Origin: Brachionus rotundiformis
Lineage: Eukaryota; Rotifera; Eurotatoria; Ploima; Brachionidae
DNA: 64,000 nucleotides
Assembly (NCBI GenBank): GCA_016802295.1
Contig: JAESIW010000137.1
Coordinates: 3,069,961-3,133,960, forward strand
Direction of reading: 5' to 3'
Part shown: in pieces, positions 1 through 13,400 of the stretch
Layout: every line of letters begins with the position of its first letter
How positions within the stretch are numbered: position 1 is the stretch's first letter
Notes under the pieces: generated by a model
Seen by the model: only the letters and a program-made list of their open reading frames with translations
Told to the model about the DNA's origin: nothing
Databases searched by the model: none
Translations under genes and position numbers: made by a program

Positions 1-900
1 CTATAAAACGTAAAAAAAAGTAAAAACAAGGTGATAACACATTGAATTTTTGAAAAAAACTAAATTTAAATTGTCTATTCTTTACAATATTAATTTAATT
101 TATACTATATCAGTCATTTTTTTTTAAATTTGATTTAAAATAAAAAACTTTATATTTTTAAATTTCTATATTTTCTTATATTTTTTTAATTTTAATTTAA
201 TTAAAATAAATGAAGCTTTATTGATCATTATTAGCTTTTTTAATTGTGTTGGTTATGGGCACGAGCCTTTTGATTTGACATGAATAATCAATTAAAAAGA
301 ATTAATACCAATTTTATTATTTAAGCCGTTTTCATTAATAAAAAAAAATAAAAATAGTAACATGTCCCAAAGAAGTCTACAGAATTTTATCAAAATTCAT
401 ATATTAGAAAATTAACTTAAATTATTAAAATCGTGTAAGTTAATATTCAAAAAAATTTAAGTTGATTGATTTGATTTATCAACAGAAAAGGCCACCTAAA
501 ACAGTCTCAAATTTATCCTGTCTTCATAGCTTATTTCAAGCAGTTATAAAATTGATGAGTTCGTAGAGGAAAATTCAATTGATTTAAATTTTTTTAGATT
601 AAATCTTAAATTTTGATTAAATTAAGTTAATTGAAAGAAATTTTAAGTAGTTATTTAAATTTTTTATTGAAAATTTATTCTAAAGGAATTTAAAGTTATT
701 CTTATGATAAAAGTCTTGTCATACTTAACTTTATAGTTGGGTATTTTAAATGATTTAAAAATTAGATTTTATACAATTTAAATTTTATTGTAATTTAAAA
801 TCTTTAAATTTTATATCGAATTAATTTGATTTTTGAAAAAATTTCTTTTGAACTTTTTTAGATATAAATAAATGTATAGATTATTTATGATCATAATGTG
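1..900. other. AT-rich intergenic, no gene seen
   Basis: Stop-rich in all frames, with long A and T runs. It contains the presumed 3' flank of the minus-strand STKLD1-like gene that ends at 901. I see no coding exon, RNA gene or repeat that I can support. Confidence 0.6.
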
Positions 901-3531
901 TCAAAAATTTGCAGCTAACGCTTTTCCCAGGCTTTCTACCTTAGAGCTTACTAAATTACACGTTTGGCTAATGCTTAAATTATCTCTAAATCTTCTAGCG
1001 ACTTCATTTATCAAGGTCTCATTGATTTTTATTGATTTCAACTCAGTTAGCATTTCATCTATTAACAAAAATTAATGAAATATATATTGAATAAGTCTTA
1101 GCTTTTTTTGTATTACCATAGGCACTAAGTTCCTTAAACACATTGCAAATGCATTCTACAACATCACGCTCATCCTTGTGCATTGAATATGCTTTTTTCA
1201 TTAAAACGATTCCATCTACCTCTTTTTTATTTATTTCACCAGGAGCCAAGTATAAAAATCTGAATGCACAATCCTCTTATGTAAAAAATAAAAATTTGTC
1301 ATTCATTTTTTTGTAATCAAACCTAGATAAGATATCAAAGCAGCAAAAGCTATACAAGCAGATTTAACAAAACTGGCTGATTCTAAGTTTTGCTGTAAGG
1401 CAAGCAAAATTGCACTAGTGACATCAACTTCAAGTTCGTCCGTGGATATTTGTCTTTCTTGATTTAAAATTTTTAGAAATTTTCACCATAATAGAGTATG
1501 AAAGACTTACCATCAGAGCACAAGGAAATTACTGCATTCACTGCCATTTCAGAGCAGAACAAATCATCTTTATGCTGAATGATACATTTTTTAAGATAAG
1601 ACAGACACTTTTGATTTCTGGCACTTTTCAATATACTTTCTGATAAAAAATAGTTCAAATATTTGCAAATTAATTCTTAAGAATTACCATTAAGACAAAG
1701 ACACCATAAAGCTTTGCAAATGTACGCACAAAATGTGGCGTCTGATGAATGCTTGTCAAATATTTCCAAAATGTATTTGATAATGTTATAGCTGGCCAGC
1801 TGATTGGCAATATTTTCTAAGTAAAAATATAATGAAAATGCGATTAATAAAAATAGGGTTAAAAATTTTACCAAAATTGGATAAATAAATGAAAATTTTT
1901 AAAATAAGTAATTGAATGTCAGCTACATCATCATATTTCTAAGCAAGAATGGATATTTAAAAAAAATTAGTTTTTTAAAAAATATCTTGAAATATTTATA
2001 CCAAAAATATATAAAAAATATTCTTGACTGTTGAAGCATTCAAATATTGGCTATCACTAAGAGATTCCGGATCTTGTATTTTTTTTTTTGCAACCAGATA
2101 CAATGAACTTTCAATAACTTTAAGCAAATTGTGTTGGATTATTTCATTCCGCGGATACATCATAATTATTTTATTAATTAAAAATTGATTATTTTGTTCT
2201 AAAATATTAAATTCATTTTCAGAGGCAAAATCAGCTAATTTTTTAATCGCATCCAAAGTTTGGCCTTCATTTGAAATGTTTTCGTTTAGATATTCAATCA
2301 GAGTTTCACGAGATATTTTTTCAGGTAGATTATCTTAAGAAATAAATACTTAAATCGTTGTGTTAAAATTAAATTATTTTTTACTATGAATTTCATGTTT
2401 AATGTATCCAGAATGAATCACAAGATCTGAATCAATCTTTTCCAAGCAATGCTGAACAAAATGGTTATTGATCACAGTTCTTAACAAAAGCATTTTTTAA
2501 ATTTAATCAAGATTTTTAAAATTAGATTACTTAATGCTTGGACGGTTTTCAATTCTTCTTAGCATAGATTCAATTAGACTTAATAAAGTTTTTGATTTAT
2601 AAACCTTTGAAAATACATTATTAAATTTTATCAAACTTCCTCAAATTTACTTTTTCAATATCCTGTAGAATATTTGAGAGTAGTTCAGTATCAAATCTAA
2701 TATTTAGCAAATGTGAGTGAAATTGATCATACTAAGTTAAAATAAAAATTTATATTTATCAAACAGATAAAATTTTAATCAGGTTTACATCATATAAGCT
2801 AGTAGTGCATATATCTAGTAGTGTAGTTCCCAAAGACCAAATATCAGACTTAAAATCATATGGTTGTCCATCAATGATTTCTGGTCCCGCGTAATCAAAT
2901 GCATTTGGCACAAGTCTGGTTTTAGTCCGAGCATCTTTCATTATAGTTGGTACACCATAGTCACCAATTAGTAATTGGTATTCGTTTGAATTTTCTATTG
3001 GTTTTAGGTAAAAACTACTAGGCTTTATATTTGCATGTATGATCTTATTATCTTGCAAATAGTCAATACTTTCAACCATAAAAGCGAGCCATTTTTCCAA
3101 TACTTCACCAGGTACCGGTTCTTTTTTTTCCCTATAGCTATTGAGTAGAGTCATTAGATCTCCTTTTTCGAAATATTCCATCACATAACAGACAAATGCT
3201 GTGCTTAATTTTCTGTCCCATTTAATAAAAGAATCTTTTAAAGTACAAATAGAGCGGTGTTTTAATGAGTGAAAAAGTCGATATTCATTTTGAGCTTTTT
3301 CAGCAAATTTTAAATCTTGGCATTCAACCTTATTTTAATTTTTATAATTATCAAGTTTTTAAATTTTCTTTTACTTCTTTTAAGATTAAAGGAGATTGAG
3401 TGTCATCGCCTTTTCGCACTACTTTATAAACCACGGCTAACAAGCCGATTGCTATCTGATTCTCGATCTAAAAGAAAATTATAAAATTACTATGATTAAT
3501 TTAAGAGATAATTTACAATTATATCATCCAT
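901..3531 (-). CDS. STKLD1: STKLD1-like pseudokinase with C-terminal helical repeats
   Basis: About 13 exons on the minus strand. The start (MDDII) is in exon 3517-3531; exons 3375-3467 and 2789-3328 carry the kinase-like fold, and smaller exons run down to the stop at 901-903. What I see: a decayed glycine loop (IGLLAVVYKV), a beta-3 lysine in LILKEVEC, a catalytic loop HANIKPSS where active kinases have HRDLKPxN, GDYG where they have DFG, then an APE-like YAGPE and KSDIWSLG. The later exons encode leucine/cysteine-rich helices like ARM/HEAT repeats. Vertebrate STKLD1 has the same order and also lacks the HRD aspartate. I infer a catalytically dead scaffold. Small C-terminal exon borders are less certain than the kinase exons. 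Confidence 0.7.
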
Positions 3532-4411
3532 TATTTGTATCCTTATTGCTAAGATTTTCTTAAAAAGTAAACTTATTTTTTTATTATAAGAATAGTACTA
3601 ATAAAGTTTCCTTGGAAACTAATTTTGATTAAATGTGGATCACTTTATTTTGTCTTACTAATAAACTAAACATCAATTTATTAATATCCATTAATAAAAA
3701 TTTTGAAAATTTAAAAATTTAGATGATTATTTCTTAATTTAGTTTAAATTTGAATAAAATCAGAATTTATCTTTAATAATTTCGATTAGGGACAAATCAA
3801 TTATAGTTATGAAAAATACGTACCAATATTTTCAATGGCATCTCATCTCATCACCATTTTTGCTAGATTTTTTCCAAATTTAAATCACTATCTTCTAAAA
3901 TGGATTTTCAATTAAAAGCTTAAAAACCATTATGTATAAAAATATTCTGAAATTTATATTTTTTGTTGGTTTACTTTATATATTCCATTGTTTTATCTAT
4001 CTTTTTATCATTAGTAAATCTACTAGACTACCCCTAGAAGTATATTTAATGAATTTATATTTTAAAAAGTATATAAAGTGAATAAAGAATGGGTTAGAAT
4101 CCTAGTTTCTTTAAGTTTAACTTCATAAAGTGTTTCACAAAGTAAGCATAAACGAAAAAACGTTCTATACTGGATTTTAATATATTTATTGACAATAAAT
4201 GGAAAAACTAATATGAGTAAACGATTTTGTTTTAGGATTTATTAATTTAAATTTCAAAAAACATTAAAAATATGATATTTTACCGACATTACTTCAAAAA
4301 AATTAAACAGGATCAAGAAAAGTAAATAATAAAATTGTCTATATATAAAAAAATTATTTTTTTAATTTTTTATTTTACTGAAAAAACACAAATTTATAAG
4401 AAATTCAACAA
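3532..4411. other. Intergenic, shared upstream region
   Basis: Lies between the starts of a minus-strand gene (3531) and a plus-strand gene (4412), so it probably holds both promoters. A TATATAAA-like stretch sits about 70 bp before the start at 4412. Nothing else is recognisable. Confidence 0.5.
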
Positions 4412-5579
4412 ATGGATCGAAAGGCTCATCAAGTTGAAACCAGAGTTATTTTTTTGCGTATTGGAGACATTGATACAGTAAATGAGAGATTTTTTGCTGA
4501 AATACTTATTGAAAGTAGATGGGAGGAACCAAAGTTAGTCAGTGAATTTGACCAGTCAAAATTGTTAAATGAAGAAAAAGAGTTATCTGATATTACCAAA
4601 TATTGGAATCCTAGAATATATGTTGAAAATGGTATCAATGATCCCAAGCAAACCATTCATTTCAAAGCTAAGAAAAAACTCATTTTAAATAAGGAATCTT
4701 CTAAATTTATCTTTTGGCTATATGAATACAAAAAGATAAAAGGATATTTTTTCCAAAAATTAAAGCTAAAATACTTTCCATTGGATGTCCAAGATTTGAG
4801 TATTGTTTTGACGACCTACAAATCTTGTAGTGAAGTTTTACTAATACAAAGCAAAGAAAAAACATCAATTATTCGAACTAATATGACAATAGATAACAAT
4901 ATTTGGTAAAGTTGATTATTTAAATTTTTCATTTAAGAATAAAATAAAAATTTTAAGGGATCTTTATCAACATGTTGAAGTAAACAGTAAAATTGATCTG
5001 ATAACTAATGAAAATATTGACCAAAACCGAAATGAAGTATGTGTAGAGCCAATTAATAATTTGATTAAGTTTCCAATGATAATGTTTCAGTGTCAGGTGT
5101 CTCGGCGTGCTGGTTACTACTTTTGGAATGCATATTTTTTAATATTTCTCATTACAGCTGCTATATTTTCCATATTTTCTGTTCAACCAAACCAACCACA
5201 TTTTCGACTTCCTACAACTGCTACTTTATTACTTACAAGTATAACATTTAGATGGAGTTACAGCAGTCGTTGTCTTCCAACTGTTAATTACTTAACTTCT
5301 TTAGATGTGTATTCTATAAAATCGATAGTTCTTGTATTTTTATGTCTGGTTTGGCATGGTTTGGTGACTGTATTTTTCAATTTTTTTGAATATAATACTG
5401 TAAATATAATAGACAAATCAATGCTAGGAATTTTATTTTTCCTGTTTATCTTAGCTAACTTAAGCTTTCTTATATGGTCAAAATATGCTTTTAAAATTCG
5501 TAGGCTTAAGAAGCTAAATAATACTTGCTATAATAATGAAAATAAATCCAATGTACCAATCATTTCGGATGTTTTTTGA
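4412..5579 (+). CDS. Pentameric ligand-gated ion channel-like protein without a Cys-loop
   Basis: Two exons, 4412-4905 and 4958-5579 (52-nt intron), giving 371 aa. Residues 1 to about 210 resemble the extracellular ligand-binding fold: WEEPKL and YWNPRIYVENGI match loop landmarks, and YFPLDVQDL matches the position of YFPFDxQxC in Cys-loop receptors. The second Cys-loop cysteine is replaced by leucine, and no partner lies 13 residues upstream. Four membrane segments follow: about 235-255, a pore-like TM2/TM3 pair reading RLPTTATLLLTSITF then SYLT-like NYLTSLDVYSIKSIV, and a last one near 335-355. No signal peptide is apparent at this start; ATG 4412 is the first in frame. Similar Cys-loop-free members occur in bacteria and scattered eukaryotes. 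Ligand and ion selectivity cannot be read. Confidence 0.75.
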
Positions 5580-5816
5580 ATTCATTATTCTAATTAAGGG
5601 AACCATTTAGAAATAGATTAATCACGAAACATAATTAAATTAAATTTTAAAAAAAATATGAGGCTTTTAGACAATTTAGTAAAATTATTAAACGCTTTTT
5701 CATGTTTACCTTATTAAAAACTATTTTTAATAATTTTTTTTAGATAAAATAATTTAGAATAAAAAATTAACTAATTTTTTAGTATTTATTAAAAATTTAT
5801 CCAAAATTTTTTTTAA

Positions 5817-6749
5817 TTAAAATTTCTTTTTATTCCTATTCGAGTTGGAAAATAAAAAATTAATTGGCAGAATTTTGAATTGTACATCTCTCATATACTT
5901 TTTGTATAAATCAGGTTTATTCTTCAATTGTCTCTCTTCCATTAATGGCATAGAGATAAAATATATCATGAGAAAAATTGCAACCGGTCCGAATATAAAA
6001 CTTGCTATTCTAACATTATCCAAGACAATAAGACTTGAATCAAAACTTGAGATAAACAGACCGAACCAAAATATTATCTCACCAAAATAATTTGGATGTC
6101 TAGCCTGAGACCATAAGCCCTTTCTTATAAATCTTGTCCTCCTTTCTTTTTTGGCCATTTTGAACTCATGTGATAGTTGAAAATCTGACACGGCTTCTAC
6201 CAAAATTCCAGAAAGCATTAAAAACATTCCCAAATATTCACCCATTCCAAAACTTTCCGATGATCTGAATATGTAATACAGGGGAACGCATCCAAAAAAT
6301 GTTAGCACAAATGGCAAAAGGAGAATTCCAAAAAAACCAAAAACAAAATAGACAGCTTTAGGCTTCCATTTCGGGCGTAAGTCTGAAAATCTCCAATCTT
6401 CGTCCTTAATTCCGTGTACAGCAGTCGAATATAAATTATAAGTGAGTCTAAATGACCAAATGTTGAATAATATAAAAATTAAAATCGATTTAAATTGGTA
6501 ATTTTTTGATTCTATTAAATAGTATATTGAATATACTGACGATTGAATGGTCCAATTTGGATCATTTATGCTAAACGAGTCAAAAATAATGCAATTTAAA
6601 TAAATTATTAGACATCCGAATAAATTGGAACTAAATAACCTAGTTAAGAATGAGAACGATTTTAGTAAATTAAAAGCTATCCACGAAGTTGTTATTGCAG
6701 TACCATAAATCAGAGCATGGATCAAGATGGTCTGAGTTTTTTTTGACAT
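5817..6749 (-). CDS. DUF1295 / steroid 5-alpha-reductase-like membrane protein
   Basis: Single exon, 310 aa. Multiple hydrophobic helices run through the first two thirds. The C-terminal signature GLWSQARHPNYFGEIIFW (residues about 211-228) is the diagnostic NADPH-binding motif of DUF1295 proteins, within the superfamily of steroid 5-alpha reductases and isoprenylcysteine methyltransferases. FWSFRLTYNLY-like sequence (about 97-107) and EDWRFSDLRPKW (about 116-127) are also typical. Family knowledge suggests a membrane reductase acting on a lipid or sterol-like substrate; the substrate is unknown. It ends with a lysine-rich tail (NRNKKKF). It is convergent with the channel gene, whose stop is at 5579. 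Confidence 0.85.
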   Translation of the reverse strand: MSKKTQTILIHALIYGTAITTSWIAFNLLKSFSFLTRLFSSNLFGCLIIYLNCIIFDSFSINDPNWTIQSSVYSIYYLIESKNYQFKSILIFILFNIWSFRLTYNLYSTAVHGIKDEDWRFSDLRPKWKPKAVYFVFGFFGILLLPFVLTFFGCVPLYYIFRSSESFGMGEYLGMFLMLSGILVEAVSDFQLSHEFKMAKKERRTRFIRKGLWSQARHPNYFGEIIFWFGLFISSFDSSLIVLDNVRIASFIFGPVAIFLMIYFISMPLMEERQLKNKPDLYKKYMRDVQFKILPINFLFSNSNRNKKKF

Positions 6750-7461
6750 CGTATGAATTTTTAATATATGAAGCAGAAATTTATGTTCTAGGCTGTTCTT
6801 AGTTTTATAGCTTTATGCTGCAAAGGTAAATTTTCGAATTGCTAATTTTACGTGCAGCCTATAAAATCTTACCTTTTAAATCTAATTATAGCAATAAAAA
6901 AATTAATCAAATTTTTTTCAAAGAAGCCCACCAAGATTTAATAAGTAAATTAAAATAGTTTGTAAGAAAGATTTTCTAAAAATAAAAACAATTAAAGATA
7001 AGGACTTGTAAACCAGAGAGTAAAAATCAAGCATAACTGTCCTCAAGAATAAATTTATCAAAATAAAATTAGCATTAAAATTATAATTTGATTAAATTTA
7101 AACAAAATCAATCAAATTAAATAAGCACTTGATACAAACAAAAAAAAATTAATTTTTAAACCAATGTATTATTGCTGAGTTAAGTTAAAAATTTATTTAT
7201 TATACTTTTTTGAACAAAATGAAATAAAAAAAATAAGCGATTAAAAATTATATAAATGCCAAGGTTAAATTTTGTAAAATTTTGAATATTTTTTAAATTT
7301 AAAATCAAAACTTATGATAAAGCTAATATATTTTTTCTAAAATAAATGAATGCATTCAAAAAATATATTTATTGAATAAATGAAATTATTTTACAGAATT
7401 TTAATTTCTTTCATATTAATTTTATAAGGCCTAATTTAATTTTTTCCTGTATAAAGATATA
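6750..7461. other. Intergenic, divergent promoter region
   Basis: Separates the start of the DUF1295 gene (6749, minus) from the start of the NuMA gene (7462, plus). It is AT-rich with no ORF, repeat or RNA gene that I can support; it presumably carries both promoters. Confidence 0.5.
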
Positions 7462-10400
7462 ATGAATTCGGATGGTAGTACTACAGTCAGGGTGAAAAAA
7501 CTCAATGGCTCGATCATCCAAATGATTCTAATATGGGTAAATTACTGCAATTAAAAAACTAATTTGTTTTAATTAATTTTTCTATCAGATAAATAAAACA
7601 CTTGAGCAAGCTTCGTATAATGGACTTAAAGAGTTGTCGGATGGGGTTTTATTTGAGAAACTAATCAAATTAATAATTCAAAATTTTAATGACGAAAATA
7701 AAAAACTTCTCAAAACTATTCGAATAACTGAAATAAGAGAAAGTTATGACTTGGTACGGGTCATTTTTGAGAACAATTTTAAAATAACAGAAGGCATCAA
7801 TTACGAATTGGCAAAAATTGGCAACGAATTTGAACTTGCAAAGGTTAAGCCTTATTAATTTTACCAAATACCAAATATATACATTTTTATTTAACAGATA
7901 AGTTTAATTATTCTAATGAATGGTATTTTCAATGAAGTTCGGGAGATTACCGAAGCGTCTGATAGACTTGATACTCACCATTATGAAATGATAACCAACT
8001 TTTATTCTTTGGCAAGTGCAAAAAAGATTAACTTGCCAATAGTTCCAATTGAGTTCTATGCCGAATATCTGACCATTTCAGAAAATAAACGTAGATCAAT
8101 AAGTAAGTGATTTAATAAAATTAAAAACTTTCCTTTAAATAAATTTTATTTGAATAAAAAATTTATATCTTTGTAAATTTTGTCTTTTTTTAAGCTAAGA
8201 CACCTAGTATTCATCGAACACCACCAAAGTCATTAAGAAACAATTCAGCGGCTCATTCAGCTAACTATTTGATTTCACCATTGCAAAAGGCGACTCTTCA
8301 TTCTCCCAAAGAAAAGCATAAAAAGCGAAACGATGACGAAATAATGATAGAGAAAAAGAAACTTGAAAATCTTGTCCAACAAAAAGAAATTCTTATATAT
8401 GACTTACAAGATCAGGTTAAGGAAAAAAGTGACAAATTGGACGAATTACACAAGAATCTGGAAGATTTTAAGCGAAAATATGTAGAAGCCAAAAATTTCA
8501 AGGAAAAAGCCTATGAATATGACACTCTTGAAGAAAAATATTCCATTATAGAAAAAGAAAAAAGTTATCTAGAGGAAAAGTGTAAAAAATATATGAAGGA
8601 CCTTGACGACCTTAAGGAAATGAGAGTCATGAAAGAAAAACTAGAAAATGAAATTTCTAGATTGACACATGAGAAAACCAAAATGGAGACCAGGGACAAC
8701 TACCATCAGACAGAGTTACAACGATTAAGGTCTGTGGAAGCAGATCTTAAGTCAATGACCGAGTCGAATCAGAAAAAAGAAGACAAAATTTTAGATTTAA
8801 TTAACCAAAAAAGCCAGCTTGATGCTCAACTTATTGAACTTAATGAAAAGTATAAAAATAAAAAAATGGAATTAGATGAAAAGATTGAAAATTTGACAAA
8901 TGATAATGCCTTATTACAGAATCGAATAAATATGCTTAACGCAGAGATGGTTAATTTGAAGGAGGAACATGCTTTGGTGATTAAAGAGAGTGATAAAAAA
9001 ATTTACGAAAATGAATGTGTAATAAGCGATTTGAATATAAGGGTCAATAGTCTTGAGTCAACAAATCAGAATTTGGTCACTAAATTGGAAGCCGTCGAAC
9101 TGGACCTCCAAGTTAACAAGAATCAAAAAGATAATTTTGAATGTGAATTAAAATCTTCCAAAGACAAAATTCTAACTATGCAGCAGGAACATAGACTATT
9201 CAAGGAGGAATCATCTAAAGAAAACAAATCTTTGGTTAAAAAAGTAATAATTGATTACCATCGTTTTCAAAAGGCCGCGGATGGAATTTTAAGACTTAAC
9301 TCTTTATTTTTAATTTCCAGTATTAAAACTGATTAATAATATAAAATAGTATTTTATAAATTTTTTAAATATAAATTTTATTTTTAACAAAGATTGACGA
9401 TTTGAATGAAGAAGTTACATCGCTTAACAAGCAATTTGAAAATGCCAAGAAAAATTTCGAGGTCGAGAGAGAAAATTTAAATCGCCAAATTTCGTACTAT
9501 AAACAACAAGTAATCTATTAAAAAGATAATTTTGATATAAAATGAATTTCTTAAATAGAATGAAGAGTACAAGAGCGAAAATTCAAATTTAAAGTCAAAA
9601 TTAACATCAATTCAGCATGAACAAACATTGTCATCGGCTGATTATAAGACAACAATTCACGAGTTCGAGATTCAAGTAAAAGTCTTTATTATCTTAATAA
9701 TTTTAATAAATTAAAAAAATATAAGATAAGTGAAAAAGAGAGAGAGATCGAAATTTTAAAAATAAAACTGGACAGTGCAATGGCAGAATACGAATCTCTT
9801 AAATCAGAGCTTAAAGCTAAAATAAATGAATACAAACAACAATTAGCCAATCTTGAGACTGAAAATTCAAATCTGAACACCCAACTTGTGGAAAAATCCA
9901 ATGAATTCGAAAACCTTAAGCACCAAACTTCCTCAAAAATATCTGATCTCAATGATGATGTTTATTTAATTTTTGATAAATTTTAATAAAAAGTCTAAAA
10001 AATTTTTTTTAGCTGGACCACTACAAGAAAACATTGGAAAAAGTTAATACAAATTATGATGAATATAAGACTTCCTCACAAGCTGATATAAAAAACCTAA
10101 ATGTTAAACTGAATCAATTACAAACTGCTTTGGAATCAACTGATCTTAAGTGCAAAAACTACGAAAACCTCCTTTCATCAAATAAGGAGAATTTCGAAGC
10201 GGAAATTCAAACTTTAAAGACAAAATCTACCAACAAAATAAGTGAATTGAGTACTCAATTGGAGTATAAAGTGGAAACAATAAATAAACTTGAGACTAAT
10301 CTGCGAACAGAAAAGGAAGAAAACCAAAAAGTGGTTAAGGACTTGCAGATTAAATTGAATGACGCTAGCTATGAAATCGGCCAAAAGACTGACCAAGTCA

Positions 10401-13400
10401 AACAATTGGAAGATATGAAAAATTACCACGAGACTCGAATAGCTGAGCTCGAGAAGGAAATCAAGGCTAAAATTGAACAGATAATGGAACTTCAGTCCAA
10501 AATAGACACTGAAATAAAAAAAGGTGTCATGAGCAAAAATGAACTGTTGGAGCAATTTGATAAATTGAATTCAGACCTTAAAGACAAAGTGAACCAAGTC
10601 CAATCATTACAGTCTGAATTGGCATGTTTTAAGGAACAAACTGCCAAAGAAGTAGAACAGTTCAGAGCTGAAATTGTTAGCCAAGTGGAAGAAATAGAAA
10701 GCCTAAGGTGTGAATCGAAATCTCAGAAGCAAGAATCAAGTGAGTATATCAATCGTCTGAGCTCTACCATTGACACAATGACTCGAAATTTGGAGGAAAA
10801 AAACCAAAATATCTCCCAACTTGAAATGAGTATTAGACAAGCAAATGAAGATATTGAATCAAAAAAGAAAACTATTGAATATTTAAATTGCCAGCTGGAT
10901 GAAAAAGTTGAACAAGTTAAAAAATTAGAGACTGTTTTGGATCAAGAAAAATTGTCTCTTGGCAAAAATATTGAAAATTTAAATTCTGAAATTGATTGTA
11001 CCAGAAAAGAGCTTAAGGAAAAAAATGATTTGATTGAAAATTTACAGAAAAATATTGAATTGTTAAAAAGTGATCAAAATTCAGCACTAACTAATCTGAA
11101 TGATGAGATTAATTGTAAGAATGAGAAAATAAGCTCGTTGGAAAATGAGCTTGGACACACAAGGACTGATTATGAGGTACAATTGGAAAAGTTGAGGGAT
11201 AATTTATCACAGACTGGTCATGAATTGAGCCAAAAATTGAGCTTGGTAGAAAATTTAGAAGCTGAACTGAGCGAACAAAAAAATGAAAATGCCAAACTCA
11301 GATCCAAAATAGAGGACCTTAGCTCAAAATATGACTCAAAATCTAATGATTTTAGCAATTTACAGCAATATCTGAATGATATTCAGCGCGATCATGAAGA
11401 AGAAATCAAGCAATATGAGGTCGATATAGATAGTGTCAGAATTGAGCTAGAGGCTGAACGAGACAGGTGCAATATTGCTTTAAATTCAAAGCAGAATGAG
11501 ATTTTGTCGCTGAGCGACCAACTAAAGGACAATTTGAACAAGATAATGTCATTACAAAGTGAAATGAAAGATAAAGAAGCTCAATCTGAGGAAAAAATAA
11601 AGTCTCTTTTGACCGAATTGGAATTGGTTTATTCCGAAAGCAAAAATAAAATAGCAGAATTGGAAAATGAAATAAAAGAACGTGCCACTAGTTATGACGA
11701 GTTGAAAAACCAGCTATGCTCAAGAGACGAAAAGGCTGGCGAAATGTTAAATCAAATAGAAAACTTAAAAGCCTGCCATTTGAATGAGACTATTGGTCTA
11801 AATAATCAAATAAAGGGGTTGAGTGCCGAATTGGAAGAAGTTAAGAAAGATTTTTCCAAAGTTCAAAAAGAACTTGATGATTTCAAGACAAAGTTGGCTA
11901 AATCAGAAACAATGAATAAAGATTTGAATGATAAAGTGATGGCAGCAGAGAATGAAGCTTCTAATAAGGGTAAAAAGTGTATTGAATTGGAGGCTGAATT
12001 GAACGAGCTTAAAAACTCTTCGGTCAATTTTCAGCACAAGTTTCAACAGTGTAATTCTCAATTTGACTCTTTGAACCAACATATAGAGAAGCTAATGCAA
12101 GAAAAAGCTTCCATGAATCAAAAATTCACCGAATACCAGAATGAATTGGGCAAAATTCAGGCAGAAAACTCACACAAACAGGCTCTTTTGGACGAAAAAA
12201 CAAATCAAATAAAGCAAATTGAGAACCATTACCAAAATATGGAAAAAGAGAATCAAAATTTGAAACAAAATTTGAACAGCTCAATGCAACAACTGGATTC
12301 CAAGATACGAGAATGCAATGCATTGACAGATGAATTGTCCATGGCAAAGAAGAAAATAGTTGAATGTGAGAGCCATTTTGATGAAACTGTTTGTCAAAGA
12401 ATCAGTCAGATTAAAAATGAGTATTCGTTGGCAAGTGTTAAGTTCCAAGAGCACATAGCCAACATAGAGAGTCAGCTAACAGAGTACAATAAAGACCTAG
12501 AATACGAAAGAGAAACAAATAAGGCTAATCAAAAAAAATACCGTGAAGAACTAATGAATAAGCAATGTGAAATGGACGCATTGAGAGCTAGGATAAAAAC
12601 TTTGGAAGAAAATGAAAAGTCTAACTTAAGCTCTATAGATAGTCTAAAGAACCGTGCAAGCAGTCTTGGTGATTTGTTGGAAAAAGAACGCTCGGTAACG
12701 GCTCGTCTTAACCAGGAACTTGCCTCAAGGACCACGGAACGAGACGAGCTAGCCACACAGGTCAAAAGTGTGCGAGACTTCAGCTCACAACTTGAAGAAC
12801 ACTATCGAATTAAAAAAAAAATATTCGAAAGCGCTGAGTTGGCTAATAAGGATTTGACCACTAAGCTTGATAGATCTGAAAAAGAATTAGATGACTTTAG
12901 AATAAAATTTTATCAATTTGAAAAAGATAATCATGAACTCAAGACCAAAGTAATTCAATCTGAAACCAGAAATAGAAGTTTAATAGAAGAGCTTAATTTG
13001 TACAAAGAAAAAGTAAAAACAATTACTTTTGAAAATCAGCAAATTAAGTCTCAAAAAGATGAAATTTTGAAAAAATTTAATGGCATGCCCATTTTGGAAA
13101 GCTTTGACAGTTCATCTACACTTAATTCAATTAGTAACCATGCAAGATCCAGAGCAAATGGTAAAAATAGCTATAAAATATATATATTATTTTTAATTAA
13201 ATGAGTTTGAATTAAGTCCTGAGTACACCTAAGGGAAAATTTTATGATGACTCATTTGTTAAGTATACTAGTCCTGATCTGAGAACAAATGAGCCATTTT
13301 CGGAAAATACTCACTTGCCTGAGGACATTTCAAGACGTTTTTCCATAGATAGTTTTTCGCGCACAACTGGCAACAACACTGTCATGATGCCTTCATTCAA

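Noticed and set aside
10214..10555. Antisense ORFs inside the NuMA coiled-coil exon (also 12126-12347 and 12529-12765)
   Set aside because: Shadows of a long biased coding exon; no start context or domain.
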